From Neocallimastix lanati (nom. inval.) (Eukaryota > Neocallimastigomycota > Neocallimastigomycetes > Neocallimastigales > Neocallimastigaceae), in assembly GCA_016946835.1 (NCBI GenBank), contig JACVTC010000203.1, positions 1-64,000 on the forward strand: DNA of 64,000 bases, in the 5' to 3' direction. The translations under genes were made by a program, and so were the position numbers. Below, piece after piece: positions 22,906 through 33,389 of this stretch (position 1 is the first letter of the stretch; each line of letters begins with the position of its first letter). The notes under the pieces were generated by a model. The model was given only the letters and a program-made list of their open reading frames with translations, did no database searches and was not told the DNA's origin.

Positions 22906-23104
22906 ACTTATTAAAGAAACGTATAATAAGTGAATGAATAAATAAATTGAAATTGATATATAAAATTTTAATTAATTAAAAATTTGATTAAATAATTAAA
23001 TTTAAATATATAAATATTTTGTTAGTGAATAAATTATTATATAAAATAAAGTATATAAATTATATAAAGGAGAAAACAAAATTACTTCTAAATTCCAGAG
23101 TAAA
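22253..23104 (+). other. Element B leader with 33-bp direct repeats
   Basis: A TGG-type primer-binding candidate starts at 22254 (TGGTCCTTCGAACCGG). Two copies of a 33-bp sequence lie at 22311-22343 and 22397-22429, each holding the inverted motif ACTAG...CTAGT. An A tract of about 34 spans 22870-22903. No ORF is present. Confidence 0.75.
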
Positions 23105-26100
23105 ATGTCCAATTTAAAATCAATTAATTTCAACAGAATTCCTATATTAGGTCAACCGACTGTAGAATTTGATGATTGGAATTTCTCATATACTCGGTGT
23201 AATTCCAATAAAATTGACGAAGAAGAAAAGATAGAATGTTTAATTTCAATTACTACTGGTATTGCAAGAAAGATAGTAATAAATTCATTAAATAAAACTA
23301 CCCCAGATAAATATGATACCATTATAAGTAAATTACAGGAGCATTACAAGGGTTCTCTTCCTAAAAATTCAAGGTTATTAGAACTTTCAACAGCTACAAT
23401 TAAGAAAGGTGAAAGTGTTGAAGAATTCAACATAAGGTTTGAAACACTTTTAAATAAAATTAGAATTGATTTAAATAAGGAAGTTATAATCTCTTATTAT
23501 ATTAATGCATTTCGGACTTTAACTAAAACCTATGAGGCTTTATTAGAAGCAGAACCGCAAAACTTAAAAGATGCAATGAAAATAACGTCTAAAAAGGAGA
23601 AGATATATAAATTAGTAGAATCAAATAGATCCAAAGATAAAGGAGAACCAAACAAAAGAAATATAAAATCTAACACTCAAAATAATTATGGAACATATTA
23701 TACAAGTACTTATAATAAAAATAATACATTTAATAATAAGAATAATAATATAAATAATAGTCACAACAATAATTACCAAAAATATAATAATAATATAAAA
23801 CCTACTCATAATTATATTAATCAAAATGTTGAAAATAGAAAAATCACATTGAAACCTACACAACTTCAAGATGATGAATTACAAGAAATAACTCAGAAAC
23901 TTGCTGATTTAAAAATCAATGTATGCTTAAATTGTCAAAGAAAAGATCTTAAAAAGATAATCCAGATAATTAACTCAAATAATACAAATAATATTCCCTT
24001 AATGAATGCTATTTATGTATCTAAAGAAGATGAAGAAATTCGTGAATTTAACTCTACCTTAAACGAAATTCTCAATTCTGTTCCAGATAAAGTTAAATCA
24101 AAATTTGAAAGTCTTATTAATCAATACAAAAATTGTATGGCAACATCACTAAGTCAGCTAACAACTGCTAACCTTGAACCACATTCAATAATTACTACTA
24201 CTGAAAAACCTATTAAGCTAAAACCTTATAAATTATCAAAAGAGCATTCTGATATTCTAAAAGAAGAAATTATATCCTTACTTAATAAAGGCTTAATTAT
24301 TCCCTCGCATTCCCCTTGGTCATTTCCTGTTTTATTAGTCAGAAAGAAAAATGGGAAATGGAGACTATGTATAGATTACAGAAGGCTTAATGAAATCACT
24401 ATTAAAGATTCATATGCACTTCCTTTCATCGATGAACTTGTCTCTTCAGTTAGAGGTGCTAAAATATTTTCAGCCCTTGACTTATATTCGGGTTATCACC
24501 AAATCCCAATGAATCCTAGAGATATCGAAAAAACTTCTTTCACAACAAAATTTGGAAACTATAATTTTGTTGTTATGCCTTTCGGTTTAACTAATGCTCT
24601 CGCTACCTTTCAAAGGGAGATGAACAGAATCCTTTTACCCCTCATTGGTAAATGCTTATTCGTTTACATCGATGACATAGTTGTATATTCTACTTCTATT
24701 GAAGAACATCTTGAACATTTAAAACAAGTATTTGAAATATTCTCCAAGTATAATCTCTCCCTCAATCTTCAAAAATGCAAATTTTTCCAAGAATCAATTG
24801 AAGTCTTAGGTCATGTTCTTACCCCTAATGGTTTAAAAACTGTTCCTTCTAAAGTTCAAAGTATAGCCCTTTGGGAAGCTCCCAAAAATGTTAATGAGCT
24901 CAAGTCCTTCCTTGCTAGTTATTACAGAAAATTTATACAAAATTTCTCTATAAGAGCTGACTCTCTTTTTAAACTACTTAAGAAAAATCAACCATATATA
25001 TGGACTTCTGATCGTAATGAAGCTTTTGAAGACATACGTCACTGTTTATTGTCTGACCCTATATTATGTTATCCTGACTTTGATAAAGAATTTATTGTTA
25101 GAACAGACGCCTCTACTCAAGGTATCGGTGCTGTCCTCTTACAGGTGGAGGAAGACAAATTGGAACACCCAATTTGTTGTGTAAGTCGTACTTTATCACC
25201 TCCAGAAAGAAATTACTCTGTAACTGATCTTGAAGGTTTGGCTATTAATTACGCAATCCAAAAATTCCGTCAGTACTTAATTAGTAACAAGAAATCAACT
25301 ATATTCATTACGGATCATAAACCACTCTTAGGATTTTACAAAAATACTATTCCAAATAAAGGAAGACACATGCGTTGGATAGAAGAATTTAACAAATATA
25401 AAATTGAACTAAAATATGAAAAAGGAAAGAAAAATGTTTTCGCAGACGCTCTTTCAAGACTACCTTCAAAAGACAGCGAAGATATTATAAAATGTATTAA
25501 TACAATTTTAGCTGATCTTAATCCAAAAGATTTAAACCTACCAGAAGTAATAATCAAATACTTCACTAAGAATTATCAAGTTGTTGATAACACCTTATAT
25601 TATAAGAAAGATGATACTTATTTAAAAGTTATCTACCGTGATGAAGACAAAAAGGATATAATTAATCGTGCTCATTCTGTAGGACATGAAGGAGCCGAAA
25701 AAACTGTAAACAGAATACTAAATTCATATTATTGGCCCGGCATTTGGAATGACGTTAGGATGTGGATCAAATCTTGCAGAAAATGTCAACTTTGTAGACC
25801 AAAACCAATCCCGAAAAACACTGCAGATAATGTAACACCAGTTGAACAACCATTTACTCGTGTTGGACTTGATACGATTGGTCCTCTTCCAATTACTAAA
25901 AATGGAAATATGTATATTATTACATTGGTTGACTACTTCACAAAATGGGTTGAAGCTAAAGCCATTCCAAACACAAAGACTGAAGAAGTTATAAAATTTT
26001 TAACTGAAGTTATATCAAGACATGGTCCTCCAGAAATAATTGTTACAGATAATGGAAGTTCGTTCGCATCAGATATTACTAAAATGATGATCGATCTTTA

Positions 26101-26722
26101 TGGGTCATGGGTGCACTTTGTATCTCCACATCATCCAGAATCAAATGGTATGATTGAAAACCGTAATAGAGAAGTAGAGAAAATTCTAAGACTCTTAGTT
26201 GAAAACGAAAGTGAATGGGATGAATATTTACCATCCGCACTTTGGGCTCTTAGAACAACAAAAAATTCCAAAACAAAATTTAGCAGCTTTGAATTACTTT
26301 ATGGGAGAAAAGACACCTGGCTATTAGAAGTAATGTTTCCAGATATTTACAAAGATCCAAATGAAACAGATGAAGAATATATTTTTAGAAGATTCCTTAG
26401 ACATCAGAATTGGGTGAAACAAGCAACAGAATATTCGGATTACGCAAATCAATATTGGGAACATCGCATTGGACTATCGAAATCACTAAAGAAAAATTAT
26501 AAACCCGGAGATTATGTGATGATAAGATTAATTGGAAGAAGTAAGTTAAATCCTTACTTTTATGGACCATATAAAGTAGTTAACAAACAAAAATTCAATA
26601 CAGTTGTCCTCGAAGATCATCAAACAGGAAAACTTCTTGATCGAAATGTACATATTAAAAATGTTTTTCCTTATATCATTCCAGAAAAAGAATTAACTTC
26701 AAGGGACGAAGTTCAATCTTAA
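23105..26722 (+). CDS. gag-pol: Element B Gag-Pol polyprotein lacking protease
   Basis: Single 1205-codon ORF. Gag-like segment ~1-170 (ECLISITTGIARKIVINSL ... FNIRFETLLNKI), an asparagine-rich stretch ~185-245, then CLNCQ near 276, which is only the first half of a CCHC knuckle. RT begins by ~365 with no DTG/DSG protease between. RT has LCIDYRRLN, ALDLYSGYHQIPM and YIDD near 521; two changes stand out, LTNALATF for the usual NAPATF and a two-residue loss in FLASYYRKF. RNase H (RTDASTQGIG, ITDHKPL) follows. Integrase HHCC is near 857, D, D and E near 921, 981 and 1017. There is no N-rich RH-IN linker and no chromodomain. Nearly identical LTRs suggest recent movement, so protease may be supplied in trans. 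Confidence 0.92.
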   Translation: MSNLKSINFNRIPILGQPTVEFDDWNFSYTRCNSNKIDEEEKIECLISITTGIARKIVINSLNKTTPDKYDTIISKLQEHYKGSLPKNSRLLELSTATIKKGESVEEFNIRFETLLNKIRIDLNKEVIISYYINAFRTLTKTYEALLEAEPQNLKDAMKITSKKEKIYKLVESNRSKDKGEPNKRNIKSNTQNNYGTYYTSTYNKNNTFNNKNNNINNSHNNNYQKYNNNIKPTHNYINQNVENRKITLKPTQLQDDELQEITQKLADLKINVCLNCQRKDLKKIIQIINSNNTNNIPLMNAIYVSKEDEEIREFNSTLNEILNSVPDKVKSKFESLINQYKNCMATSLSQLTTANLEPHSIITTTEKPIKLKPYKLSKEHSDILKEEIISLLNKGLIIPSHSPWSFPVLLVRKKNGKWRLCIDYRRLNEITIKDSYALPFIDELVSSVRGAKIFSALDLYSGYHQIPMNPRDIEKTSFTTKFGNYNFVVMPFGLTNALATFQREMNRILLPLIGKCLFVYIDDIVVYSTSIEEHLEHLKQVFEIFSKYNLSLNLQKCKFFQESIEVLGHVLTPNGLKTVPSKVQSIALWEAPKNVNELKSFLASYYRKFIQNFSIRADSLFKLLKKNQPYIWTSDRNEAFEDIRHCLLSDPILCYPDFDKEFIVRTDASTQGIGAVLLQVEEDKLEHPICCVSRTLSPPERNYSVTDLEGLAINYAIQKFRQYLISNKKSTIFITDHKPLLGFYKNTIPNKGRHMRWIEEFNKYKIELKYEKGKKNVFADALSRLPSKDSEDIIKCINTILADLNPKDLNLPEVIIKYFTKNYQVVDNTLYYKKDDTYLKVIYRDEDKKDIINRAHSVGHEGAEKTVNRILNSYYWPGIWNDVRMWIKSCRKCQLCRPKPIPKNTADNVTPVEQPFTRVGLDTIGPLPITKNGNMYIITLVDYFTKWVEAKAIPNTKTEEVIKFLTEVISRHGPPEIIVTDNGSSFASDITKMMIDLYGSWVHFVSPHHPESNGMIENRNREVEKILRLLVENESEWDEYLPSALWALRTTKNSKTKFSSFELLYGRKDTWLLEVMFPDIYKDPNETDEEYIFRRFLRHQNWVKQATEYSDYANQYWEHRIGLSKSLKKNYKPGDYVMIRLIGRSKLNPYFYGPYKVVNKQKFNTVVLEDHQTGKLLDRNVHIKNVFPYIIPEKELTSRDEVQS

Positions 26723-26734
26723 CCGCCGAGGAAT
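26696..26734 (+). promoter_or_regulatory. Hairpin and polypurine region before B 3' LTR
   Basis: ACTTCAAGGGACGAAGT (26696-26712) overlaps the last codons of the ORF. It is the same 17-mer, at the same 22-bp distance from the 3' LTR, as in Element 1. CCGCCGAGGAAT adjoins the LTR. Confidence 0.65.
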
Positions 26735-27486
26735 TGATAAATAACAAAATTAATAAATCTTGAAAATTTATTATACATAAAATCAAAACTAACCTTAGCC
26801 AAGTTTAATAATAATTTAATAAAATAAAAAAAAAAATTAATTAATTAATTAATTAAAACAAATAAATTACACTTAAAAATTACATTAATACTCAGATATG
26901 AAAGAAATATTATATATTTTTCAAAATAAAAATATTAAGATTAAATTTAAAATAAAATAATTAGTTTTAATAATTAATTTTATAATAATTTTTATAATTA
27001 ATTTTATAATTAAATAATAATTTTATAATAACAAAATTTATTAATTTAAATAACAAAATATTTTTAATTATTTTTATAATAAACAAATTTATTTATTTTA
27101 TTATTAAATATTTATTTTATTATTAATTTTATTACTTTTATTTTATTTAATTATTCTTTTTATTTATAAATTATAAATAGTTTAATTTTAAAGAAAAATA
27201 TAAATACTTGTAAATATTTCATGTAAATATTATTATTATTATTATTATTAATTAATTTTATAATTTTAATAATCACTTTAAATTTTGTAATGTTTAATAA
27301 ATTTTAATAAAAGATTTATAAAATAAAATATTAGAAAACAAGTGTTCTAATAAACCAAATTTTTAGTGTTATTTTTAATAAAACATTTTTAATTCATAAA
27401 TAACTTATACAGTTATTATTAAAATAAATTGAAATTATCACTTTTTAATTCTATATTAAAATTAAGATAATTTCTAAAATTTATCA
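26735..27486 (+). repeat. Element B 3' LTR
   Basis: 752 bp, TGATAAATAAC...TTATCA, uninterrupted, and therefore the reference for reconstructing where element A copy 1 entered the 5' LTR. TTTT follows. Confidence 0.93.
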
Positions 27487-27490
27487 TTTT

Positions 27491-28368
27491 TGGGTAAGAA
27501 TCTATAATTATTTGTTAGCAAATAATTATATTTTCTTAGTTAAGTTATTATAACTATAACTTTATTTAATTACATATAATATTTATTAAATTTATTTAAT
27601 TTAATTTTAAATATTCATTAATTTAACAAAATTTATTTAATTTTAAATAATATATTTACAATATGCTAAATTCTCTACTGTAACTAATGTATTTTGTATT
27701 GTATTTTATTCTGTATTTTATAATGTATTCTGTATTTTATAATGTATTCTGTATTTTATTAACTATTTAATTTTATATTTTTAATATAAGGATAAATTAT
27801 ATGATCGAAATATCTTTTATTATTTTATTCTTTTATTTTCGATCATTAGATTGGAAAATCGGTTAATTAAGATTTTTTCCAATTACTTTTTAGAAGTAAT
27901 CGGTTTTACTTAATTAATGCGATGATCGATATGGATAGAATATCGATAGAAAACTTATCTAGGTTTTTCTATCTAATCTTTTCCTAGATAAGAGATTTGT
28001 TAAGATTAGAAAACCCTTTCTTATTTAACCTTATTTTCATAAAAAAATATAAATAAGGCTCTTGAGTTCTCTTTGAGAAATCAAGAGTTATTATTATAAA
28101 AAACATAGTTATAATAGTAACATTTTTATATTTTTAACTTTAATAAATTAATAAAAATATTTTATTCAAAAACATATTTTTAAAATCAATTTATACAAAC
28201 AATTCTTTTCTTACTTTTTGTGTTATTATTATAATTAATTTTATAATAAACTCTACTCTAAAGGTAAAAAAAAAAATTATTTTATTTTATTTTCTCAACT
28301 TAATGAATTAGTCGTTAAGTTGTAGTTAATAATTCTATTTTGAGTTAGTTCTTAATAGAATTATTACA
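27491..28368 (+). repeat. M solo LTR (probable)
   Basis: An 878-bp block between two T spacers, beginning TGGGTAAGAATC and ending TTATTACA. It has an LTR-like promoter motif, AAAAAAATATAAATAAGG, near 28040. No second copy exists in the window, so the call rests on its position in the train, its TG...CA ends and the TATA box. Confidence 0.55.
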
Positions 28369-28371
28369 TTT

Positions 28372-28422
28372 TGTTAAGGAATGAACAAATAATGGTAATT
28401 TTATTATTTTTCATAAAAATAA
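28372..28422 (+). repeat. L2 LTR, first 51 bp
   Basis: TGTTAAGGAATGAAC matches the starts of L1 and L3. The LTR resumes at 40156 and again at 46334, ending at 47109. Bases 28418-28422 (AATAA) are the target duplication shared by the A-like solo LTR and element A copy 2. Confidence 0.75.
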
Positions 28423-29119
28423 TGTTGAAATTATAACTGAATTGAAATCTCAATTTCAGTTATTTACATTTCAATAATTAAAAATATTATTTATTTAATT
28501 ATAAATAATATATATATTTAAATAATTAATATAAATTCTTGTTTAATATTTAAAGGGTTATCTTAGGCCTAATAATCCTGAGAATATTAATAAATAAGGT
28601 TTATATTAATAATTAATTTCAATGATACATTTGACGTCACGTGTATTTTATTTATATTATGTTTTTATATATGTTTACAACATATCTATATTAAATTCAA
28701 TTATTCAAATTAATTATATAATTAAATTTATCCTTATATTTTATTATTATTTATATTATTATTATCTTATAATTAAATATTATTATTATGTAACTTACAA
28801 AGTATAAAAGAAAGATGTAAAAATCTATCTTTTATGTTCTTTGTAAGATTATTGTAAAATTACCTTAATAGTAATATATTATAGATATTTTATTATTAAA
28901 TAAAATCAATAAATTTAAAATCAAATTAATTTGATAATTCTAATTATCAAAGTTTATTATAAATAAATTTTTATTAAACTAAACATTTAAATATTTATTA
29001 TTATTATTATATATCTATATAGTATATTACTATATAGACATATCGACTTAGTGAATATTTTTATTAAAACATATTATTTTATTTAAATTTAAATTATAAA
29101 TTATATCAAAATCTTAACA
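28423..29119 (+). repeat. A-like solo LTR in L2
   Basis: 697 bp, TGTTGAAATTATAACTGAATT...ATCTTAACA, flanked by AATAA on both sides (28418-28422, 29120-29124). It is a diverged relative of the element A LTR, sharing the start, a TTAGGCCTAA-type segment, TATAAAAG and GTAAGATTAT. No internal region remains, as after LTR-LTR recombination. Confidence 0.85.
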
Positions 29120-29124
29120 AATAA

Positions 29125-29328
29125 TGTTGAAATTACAACTGAATTAAATTTCAATTTCAATTAATTTCAATTAAAATTATTAAAAACAAAATAATTAATA
29201 AAAATTTATAATTCATTAATTATTCTTTAAATTTTATTTATTTTATAATATTATAAGTTATTTGATCATCTTAGGACCAGCTTAGGCCTACTGATTCTAA
29301 TGATATCATATTAAACTTAAATATTATT
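29125..29328 (+). repeat. Element A copy 2 5' LTR, first part
   Basis: Begins TGTTGAAATT, whereas the other three A LTRs begin TGTCGAAATT. Interrupted at 29329 by the copia-like element; resumes at 32859. Confidence 0.9.
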
Positions 29329-29584
29329 TGTTAAAATATGAAAATAATTTAATTAGTAATTTTAGTTTTATTATTAATAATCATAGAATTTTAGAATAAT
29401 ACATTATTACTCACATGATCAAAATATTAGTAATACATTAGTAATAGAAAAATGTTTTATTTAATTACGCCACATTTCAAATGTATATAAAAAGCGTGAC
29501 TTTATTTTATGTTAAAATATTGTAATTACCTTTTTATTAAATTTAATTAATAAATAAACTTTTAAATAAAATCAAATTTTATTA
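29329..29584 (+). repeat. Copia-like 5' LTR
   Basis: Starts TGTTAAAATATG and ends TTTTATTA. It contains ATATAAAAAGCG (TATA) near 29483. No TGG primer site follows, so the priming mechanism is unclear. Confidence 0.88.
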
Positions 29585-29613
29585 GATTAAGAGTCTCACT
29601 TAGTTTAATAAAA

Positions 29614-30453
29614 ATGTTTGCAAACAACCAAAACGAAGTTATGAACTACAATGTAATTCTTAACAAGAAGAATTACAATGTCTGGTTATCAAGATTAGAA
29701 GTATCATTAACCAGCATGAACCTTAAGGAATTCATCGAAATTGATGTAATTGACCAATTGAAGAAGAAAAACCCAAATGATAAAGCAAAAATCAAAGAAG
29801 CAATAATGCAAGACTCAAAAGCCAAAATGGTTATTTTTAATACTATAAACATTGAAACACACAATAGTATTAGAAATTTAAAGACCGCCTACAGCATTTT
29901 AAAGAAATTGAAAGAAAAGAATGAAGAAGATTTGAATGAATCCATGGAAAAGTGGCTGTCAAATTTAAGACTCCTAAAAGCCAAAAATAAAAAAGAAGTT
30001 TTCAATATTTTGAATGAAATTGAAGAAATTTACTCAAACATGGAAGAAAATAATCTGAATCTAAGTAAAGAAGAAAAGATGAAATTTATATATAATGCCA
30101 TGCCAAGTTGTACACAAATGAAGATTATAATCGATAACGATACGACTGTAGATTCTCTTATCAAGAAAATTAGAGAATTTACAAAATATGAAATATATAT
30201 GGAAGATACCTCTAAGATAAGAAGAATAGAATCAAAACAGGATACAAGACCAGATGACCCGATGGATATTGATTCAATTAACCGCAAGTATAAAGGAATC
30301 AATAATCAAAAGCAAAGAAGTGATTACAAAGGAAAACACCCTTATAATAAAGAAGAAGTTAGAAGATGTTTTATATGCAATTCAACTAAGCATATTAAAA
30401 GGACTATAAATATAATATTTTTAATAAAAGGAGTAAATATTATAAATTTTTAG
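29614..30453 (+). CDS. gag: Copia-like Gag, truncated by a frameshift in its zinc knuckle
   Basis: 279 codons. Residues ~15-190 (YNVWLSRLEVSL ... WLSNLRLLKAKNKKEVFNIL ... KEEKMKFIYNAMPS) resemble the UBN2/Ty1-copia gag family. A knuckle begins CFICNSTKHI near residue 252. After the histidine the frame goes wrong: one base appears lost in an A run near 30395-30400, and the expected last cysteine position reads as tyrosine in the downstream frame. The frame that continues leads without a stop into the protease-integrase ORF. Gag and Pol were therefore probably one polyprotein originally, as is usual for copia elements, and this copy is disabled at the knuckle. Confidence 0.85.
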   Translation: MFANNQNEVMNYNVILNKKNYNVWLSRLEVSLTSMNLKEFIEIDVIDQLKKKNPNDKAKIKEAIMQDSKAKMVIFNTINIETHNSIRNLKTAYSILKKLKEKNEEDLNESMEKWLSNLRLLKAKNKKEVFNILNEIEEIYSNMEENNLNLSKEEKMKFIYNAMPSCTQMKIIIDNDTTVDSLIKKIREFTKYEIYMEDTSKIRRIESKQDTRPDDPMDIDSINRKYKGINNQKQRSDYKGKHPYNKEEVRRCFICNSTKHIKRTINIIFLIKGVNIINF

Positions 30454-30509
30454 ATGAAGAAGATAGGAAATTAAATAAAAAATATCACTACAATAGATAT
30501 ATCGAAAAC

Positions 30510-32585
30510 ATGGAATTCGAAGATGATATTAATTATGAAGATATTCGTCCATTTACTGAAAGAAATATAAATAATTTAGAATGGATTGAAAAGGATGATG
30601 AAAAAGTTAGCGAGTATGGTATAATGGAAAATGACGACTTAACCGAAGAAGATGTCACTGTTTCGAACCCTACAAATGAAGAAAACAAAATTAATCAAAA
30701 TTCAATTATCAAATTGAAATATGAAGATAGTGTCACTGGTTCGAATCCCAAGACTAACGTTGAAATAAACAATAGTAAAATAAATAAAATTATACATAAT
30801 ATTGAAACTAATAGAAATAATGAAAGTTGTTGGACCTATGATACCGGTGCCAGTGAACACATAACAAATAATAAAAATATTTTAGACAATTTTAAGAAAA
30901 TTAATATAACCATGATGTGCCCAAATAAAACTACTTGCAAGTTTGAAGGATATGGGACATATAAAGGATTAATTAATAATAATCTTATAGAACTTAAAAA
31001 GGTATACTTTTCAAAGGAAACAAATAAAAATTTAATTAGCGGTATAAAACTGGCGGAAGAAAACAAGATTGAAGGCTTAATAACGAATGTTAATGGAAAG
31101 GCAGGTATTATTTTAAAAACAAAATCCGGAAAAATAATTGGAAAATATCAAAAAAGCAATACAAATACAGTAAAATTAATAATTAAAAATATTGAAAATA
31201 ATAAAACTCTATTAAATATTAATAACCTTAATGAAGAAAGCAAAAAGATTTGGCACAATCGCTTCGGCCATACTAATTTCGACAATATAAAAAACCATTT
31301 AAAGTTACCAAATATTTCAAAAACAAACTGCGAATACTGTGAAATCACCAAGATTAAAAGAAAACCACATAATAAGACGCCACCAAGAGCTGATGCAATA
31401 TTAGAGGTCATACACTCAGACCTCATAGGTCCTATTAAAGACTCCATTTCAGGAAATAAATATATATTAACCATAATTGATGAATACTCAAGAAAATCGT
31501 GGATCTTCCCTTTTAAAAATAAATCCGACGTTCCAAACAAAGTTATTAATTTCTTTAAGCTAATCAAAAATCATTTTGATAATAAAAATATTAAATATTT
31601 TAAAACTGACAAGGGAAAGGAATATAACAACAACAAAATTCATAAATATTGTGAAAAGAATGGTATAATTAAGTTATATTCTCCTCCATATAGCCATGAA
31701 AACAATGGTTTGATTGAGCGTTTCAATCAAACATTAATAAAGATTACGAAATCATTATTACAATGGAGTAAATTAGATCTTGAATTCTGGGATTTTGCTG
31801 CTAAACATGCTAATTTCATTTATAATTTTACTCCACACTCTGGAATTAATTTCTCAATACCATATGAAATTTTCCATAATGAGAAGGTCAATTTAAAATA
31901 TCTTAAAGTATTCGGTTGTAAAGCATTTTATAAAGTATTAACTCAAAATAAACACAAATTTCAACCTAATGCTAATGAAGGAATCCATCTTGGTTATGAC
32001 AAAAGCTCAAATAGTTATATCATTATGGATAAATTCGACAAATCTATTCATTTTGTAAGGGAAGTAGTCTTCATGGAAAATGAACCAGCAGGAACTAACG
32101 ATTACTTAGACATGACGAATTTTATAAATGACAGAACAGACTATTTGGTGCAATCGGAAAGACTTGAGAATGAGATAAAAGGTCCTGAGTTCAATACCGC
32201 AACATATCCTATAATAATTAATTCTAATAATAATAATAATTCAGACCATGAACCAATAGGTGACGAGTTCAGCACTTCAGAATGCATAAAAAAGATTTTA
32301 TGGTTTAAAAATATATTAAACGAAATATTTAAATTTAACAAGCCAATAAAATTATACACTGATAATCTTTCTAGTAAAACAAGCATGGAAAACGGAGATT
32401 TAAACACAAAATTAAAACATATAGAAATAAAATATTATTTTAATAAAGACCTCATTGAAAAGAACATTATAAAATTAGAATATATAAATACGAGTGAAAT
32501 GTTAGCCGATATATTAACCAAAAATGTTAACGGTACTAAAATGACTAAATTTGCAAATAAAATTTTTTTTTTTAAAATAATTTAA
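30510..32585 (+). CDS. pol: Copia-like Pol remnant: protease, integrase, RNase H end, no RT
   Basis: 691 codons. Copia protease WTYDTGASEHIT at ~109-120. GAG-pre-integrase region WHNRFGHTNF with the CEYC zinc finger ~247-280. Integrase core D in VIHSDLIGP (~302), D in FKTDKGKEY (~368) and E in NNGLIERFNQ (~405). After the integrase C-terminal region (VFGCKAFYKV, VFMENEP) the protein jumps through a short asparagine stretch to STSECIKKILWFKNILNE. It ends with YTDNLSSK, HIEIKYYF and ADILTK, the C-terminal half of copia RNase H. The whole RT is absent, including its YVDD motif, while the frame stays open. It cannot encode its own cDNA synthesis. Confidence 0.9.
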   Translation: MEFEDDINYEDIRPFTERNINNLEWIEKDDEKVSEYGIMENDDLTEEDVTVSNPTNEENKINQNSIIKLKYEDSVTGSNPKTNVEINNSKINKIIHNIETNRNNESCWTYDTGASEHITNNKNILDNFKKINITMMCPNKTTCKFEGYGTYKGLINNNLIELKKVYFSKETNKNLISGIKLAEENKIEGLITNVNGKAGIILKTKSGKIIGKYQKSNTNTVKLIIKNIENNKTLLNINNLNEESKKIWHNRFGHTNFDNIKNHLKLPNISKTNCEYCEITKIKRKPHNKTPPRADAILEVIHSDLIGPIKDSISGNKYILTIIDEYSRKSWIFPFKNKSDVPNKVINFFKLIKNHFDNKNIKYFKTDKGKEYNNNKIHKYCEKNGIIKLYSPPYSHENNGLIERFNQTLIKITKSLLQWSKLDLEFWDFAAKHANFIYNFTPHSGINFSIPYEIFHNEKVNLKYLKVFGCKAFYKVLTQNKHKFQPNANEGIHLGYDKSSNSYIIMDKFDKSIHFVREVVFMENEPAGTNDYLDMTNFINDRTDYLVQSERLENEIKGPEFNTATYPIIINSNNNNNSDHEPIGDEFSTSECIKKILWFKNILNEIFKFNKPIKLYTDNLSSKTSMENGDLNTKLKHIEIKYYFNKDLIEKNIIKLEYINTSEMLADILTKNVNGTKMTKFANKIFFFKII

Positions 32586-32597
32586 TTTGAGAATGCA

Positions 32598-32853
32598 TGT
32601 TAAAATATGAAAATAATTTAATTAGTAATTTTAGTTTTATTATTAATAATCATAGAATTTTATAATAATACATTATTACTCACATGATCAAAATATTAGT
32701 AATACATTAGTAATAGAAAAATGTTTTATTTAATTACGCCACATTTCAAATGTATATAAAAAGCGTGACTTTATTTTATGTTAAAATATTGTAATTACCT
32801 TTTTATTAAATTTAATTAATAAATAAACTTTTAAATAAAATCAAATTTTATTA
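32598..32853 (+). repeat. Copia-like 3' LTR
   Basis: 256 bp, nearly identical to 29329-29584, followed by TTATT and the resumed element A LTR. Confidence 0.9.
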
Positions 32854-32858
32854 TTATT

Positions 32859-33389
32859 AATAAATAAAATATTTATTAACATGAATCATTTGGTCATGTC
32901 ATCCTTGATTCATAAATTAATGTTTATGTATTAATTTATGTTATATTGATTTAATTAATTATTATTAATTAATTACTATATTAAATATTTAAATTTAATA
33001 TTATATTATATATATTAGCTAATATATTAGATTAAAAAATATAATTTATTTATATTAAACATATTCTTATACTAAATATTATTATTATCAACTTTATATT
33101 ATTATTATCAATATTCTCAAACCTACAAAGTATAAAAAGAAAATTCAAATTTATCTTTTTGTCCTTTGTAAGGTTATAGTTAACCTATTATAATATAACT
33201 ATATATTTTTATTAATAAATAAAAATTTTTATCATATCAAACCAATTATTAGTTTTAATTAAGTGTTAAATTAACAAATTTAACTTTATAACTCTTTTAT
33301 TTTAGTAATTTACTTATATCTATATAGTTATATTATATAGATATATCAACCTGATTCCTCGTTAAATTCAACCTGTTTACTTTTTAACA
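32859..33389 (+). repeat. Element A copy 2 5' LTR, remainder
   Basis: Continues to ...TTTTTAACA. It holds the TATA box TATAAAAAG (from 33131) and GTAAGGTTAT (33168-33177), the likely RNA 5' end and self-priming donor. Confidence 0.9.

Larger units (their letters stand above)
14000..27486 (+). mobile_element. Element B: Ty3/gypsy retrotransposon without protease, hosting element A copy 1
   Basis: LTRs of 751-752 bp (5' LTR split as 14000-14050 and 21553-22252; 3' LTR 26735-27486) are nearly identical, so insertion is recent. The 5' LTR is interrupted by element A copy 1, flanked by the 5-bp duplication AATCA. The single 1205-codon ORF has Gag-RT-RH-IN but no recognisable protease. T runs flank it (13996-13999 and 27487-27490). 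Confidence 0.9.
29329..32853 (+). mobile_element. Copia-like (Ty1/copia) element with deleted RT
   Basis: 256-bp LTRs (29329-29584 and 32598-32853) differ by about one base. TTATT duplication at 29324-29328 and 32854-32858, inserted in the A copy 2 5' LTR. The domain order protease-integrase-(RT lost)-RNase H is that of Ty1/copia. The internal region is only about 3 kb because RT is missing. Confidence 0.9.

Noticed and set aside
28622-28807. 61-codon plus-strand frame
   Set aside because: Lies wholly inside the A-like solo LTR and is AT-rich low-complexity sequence.
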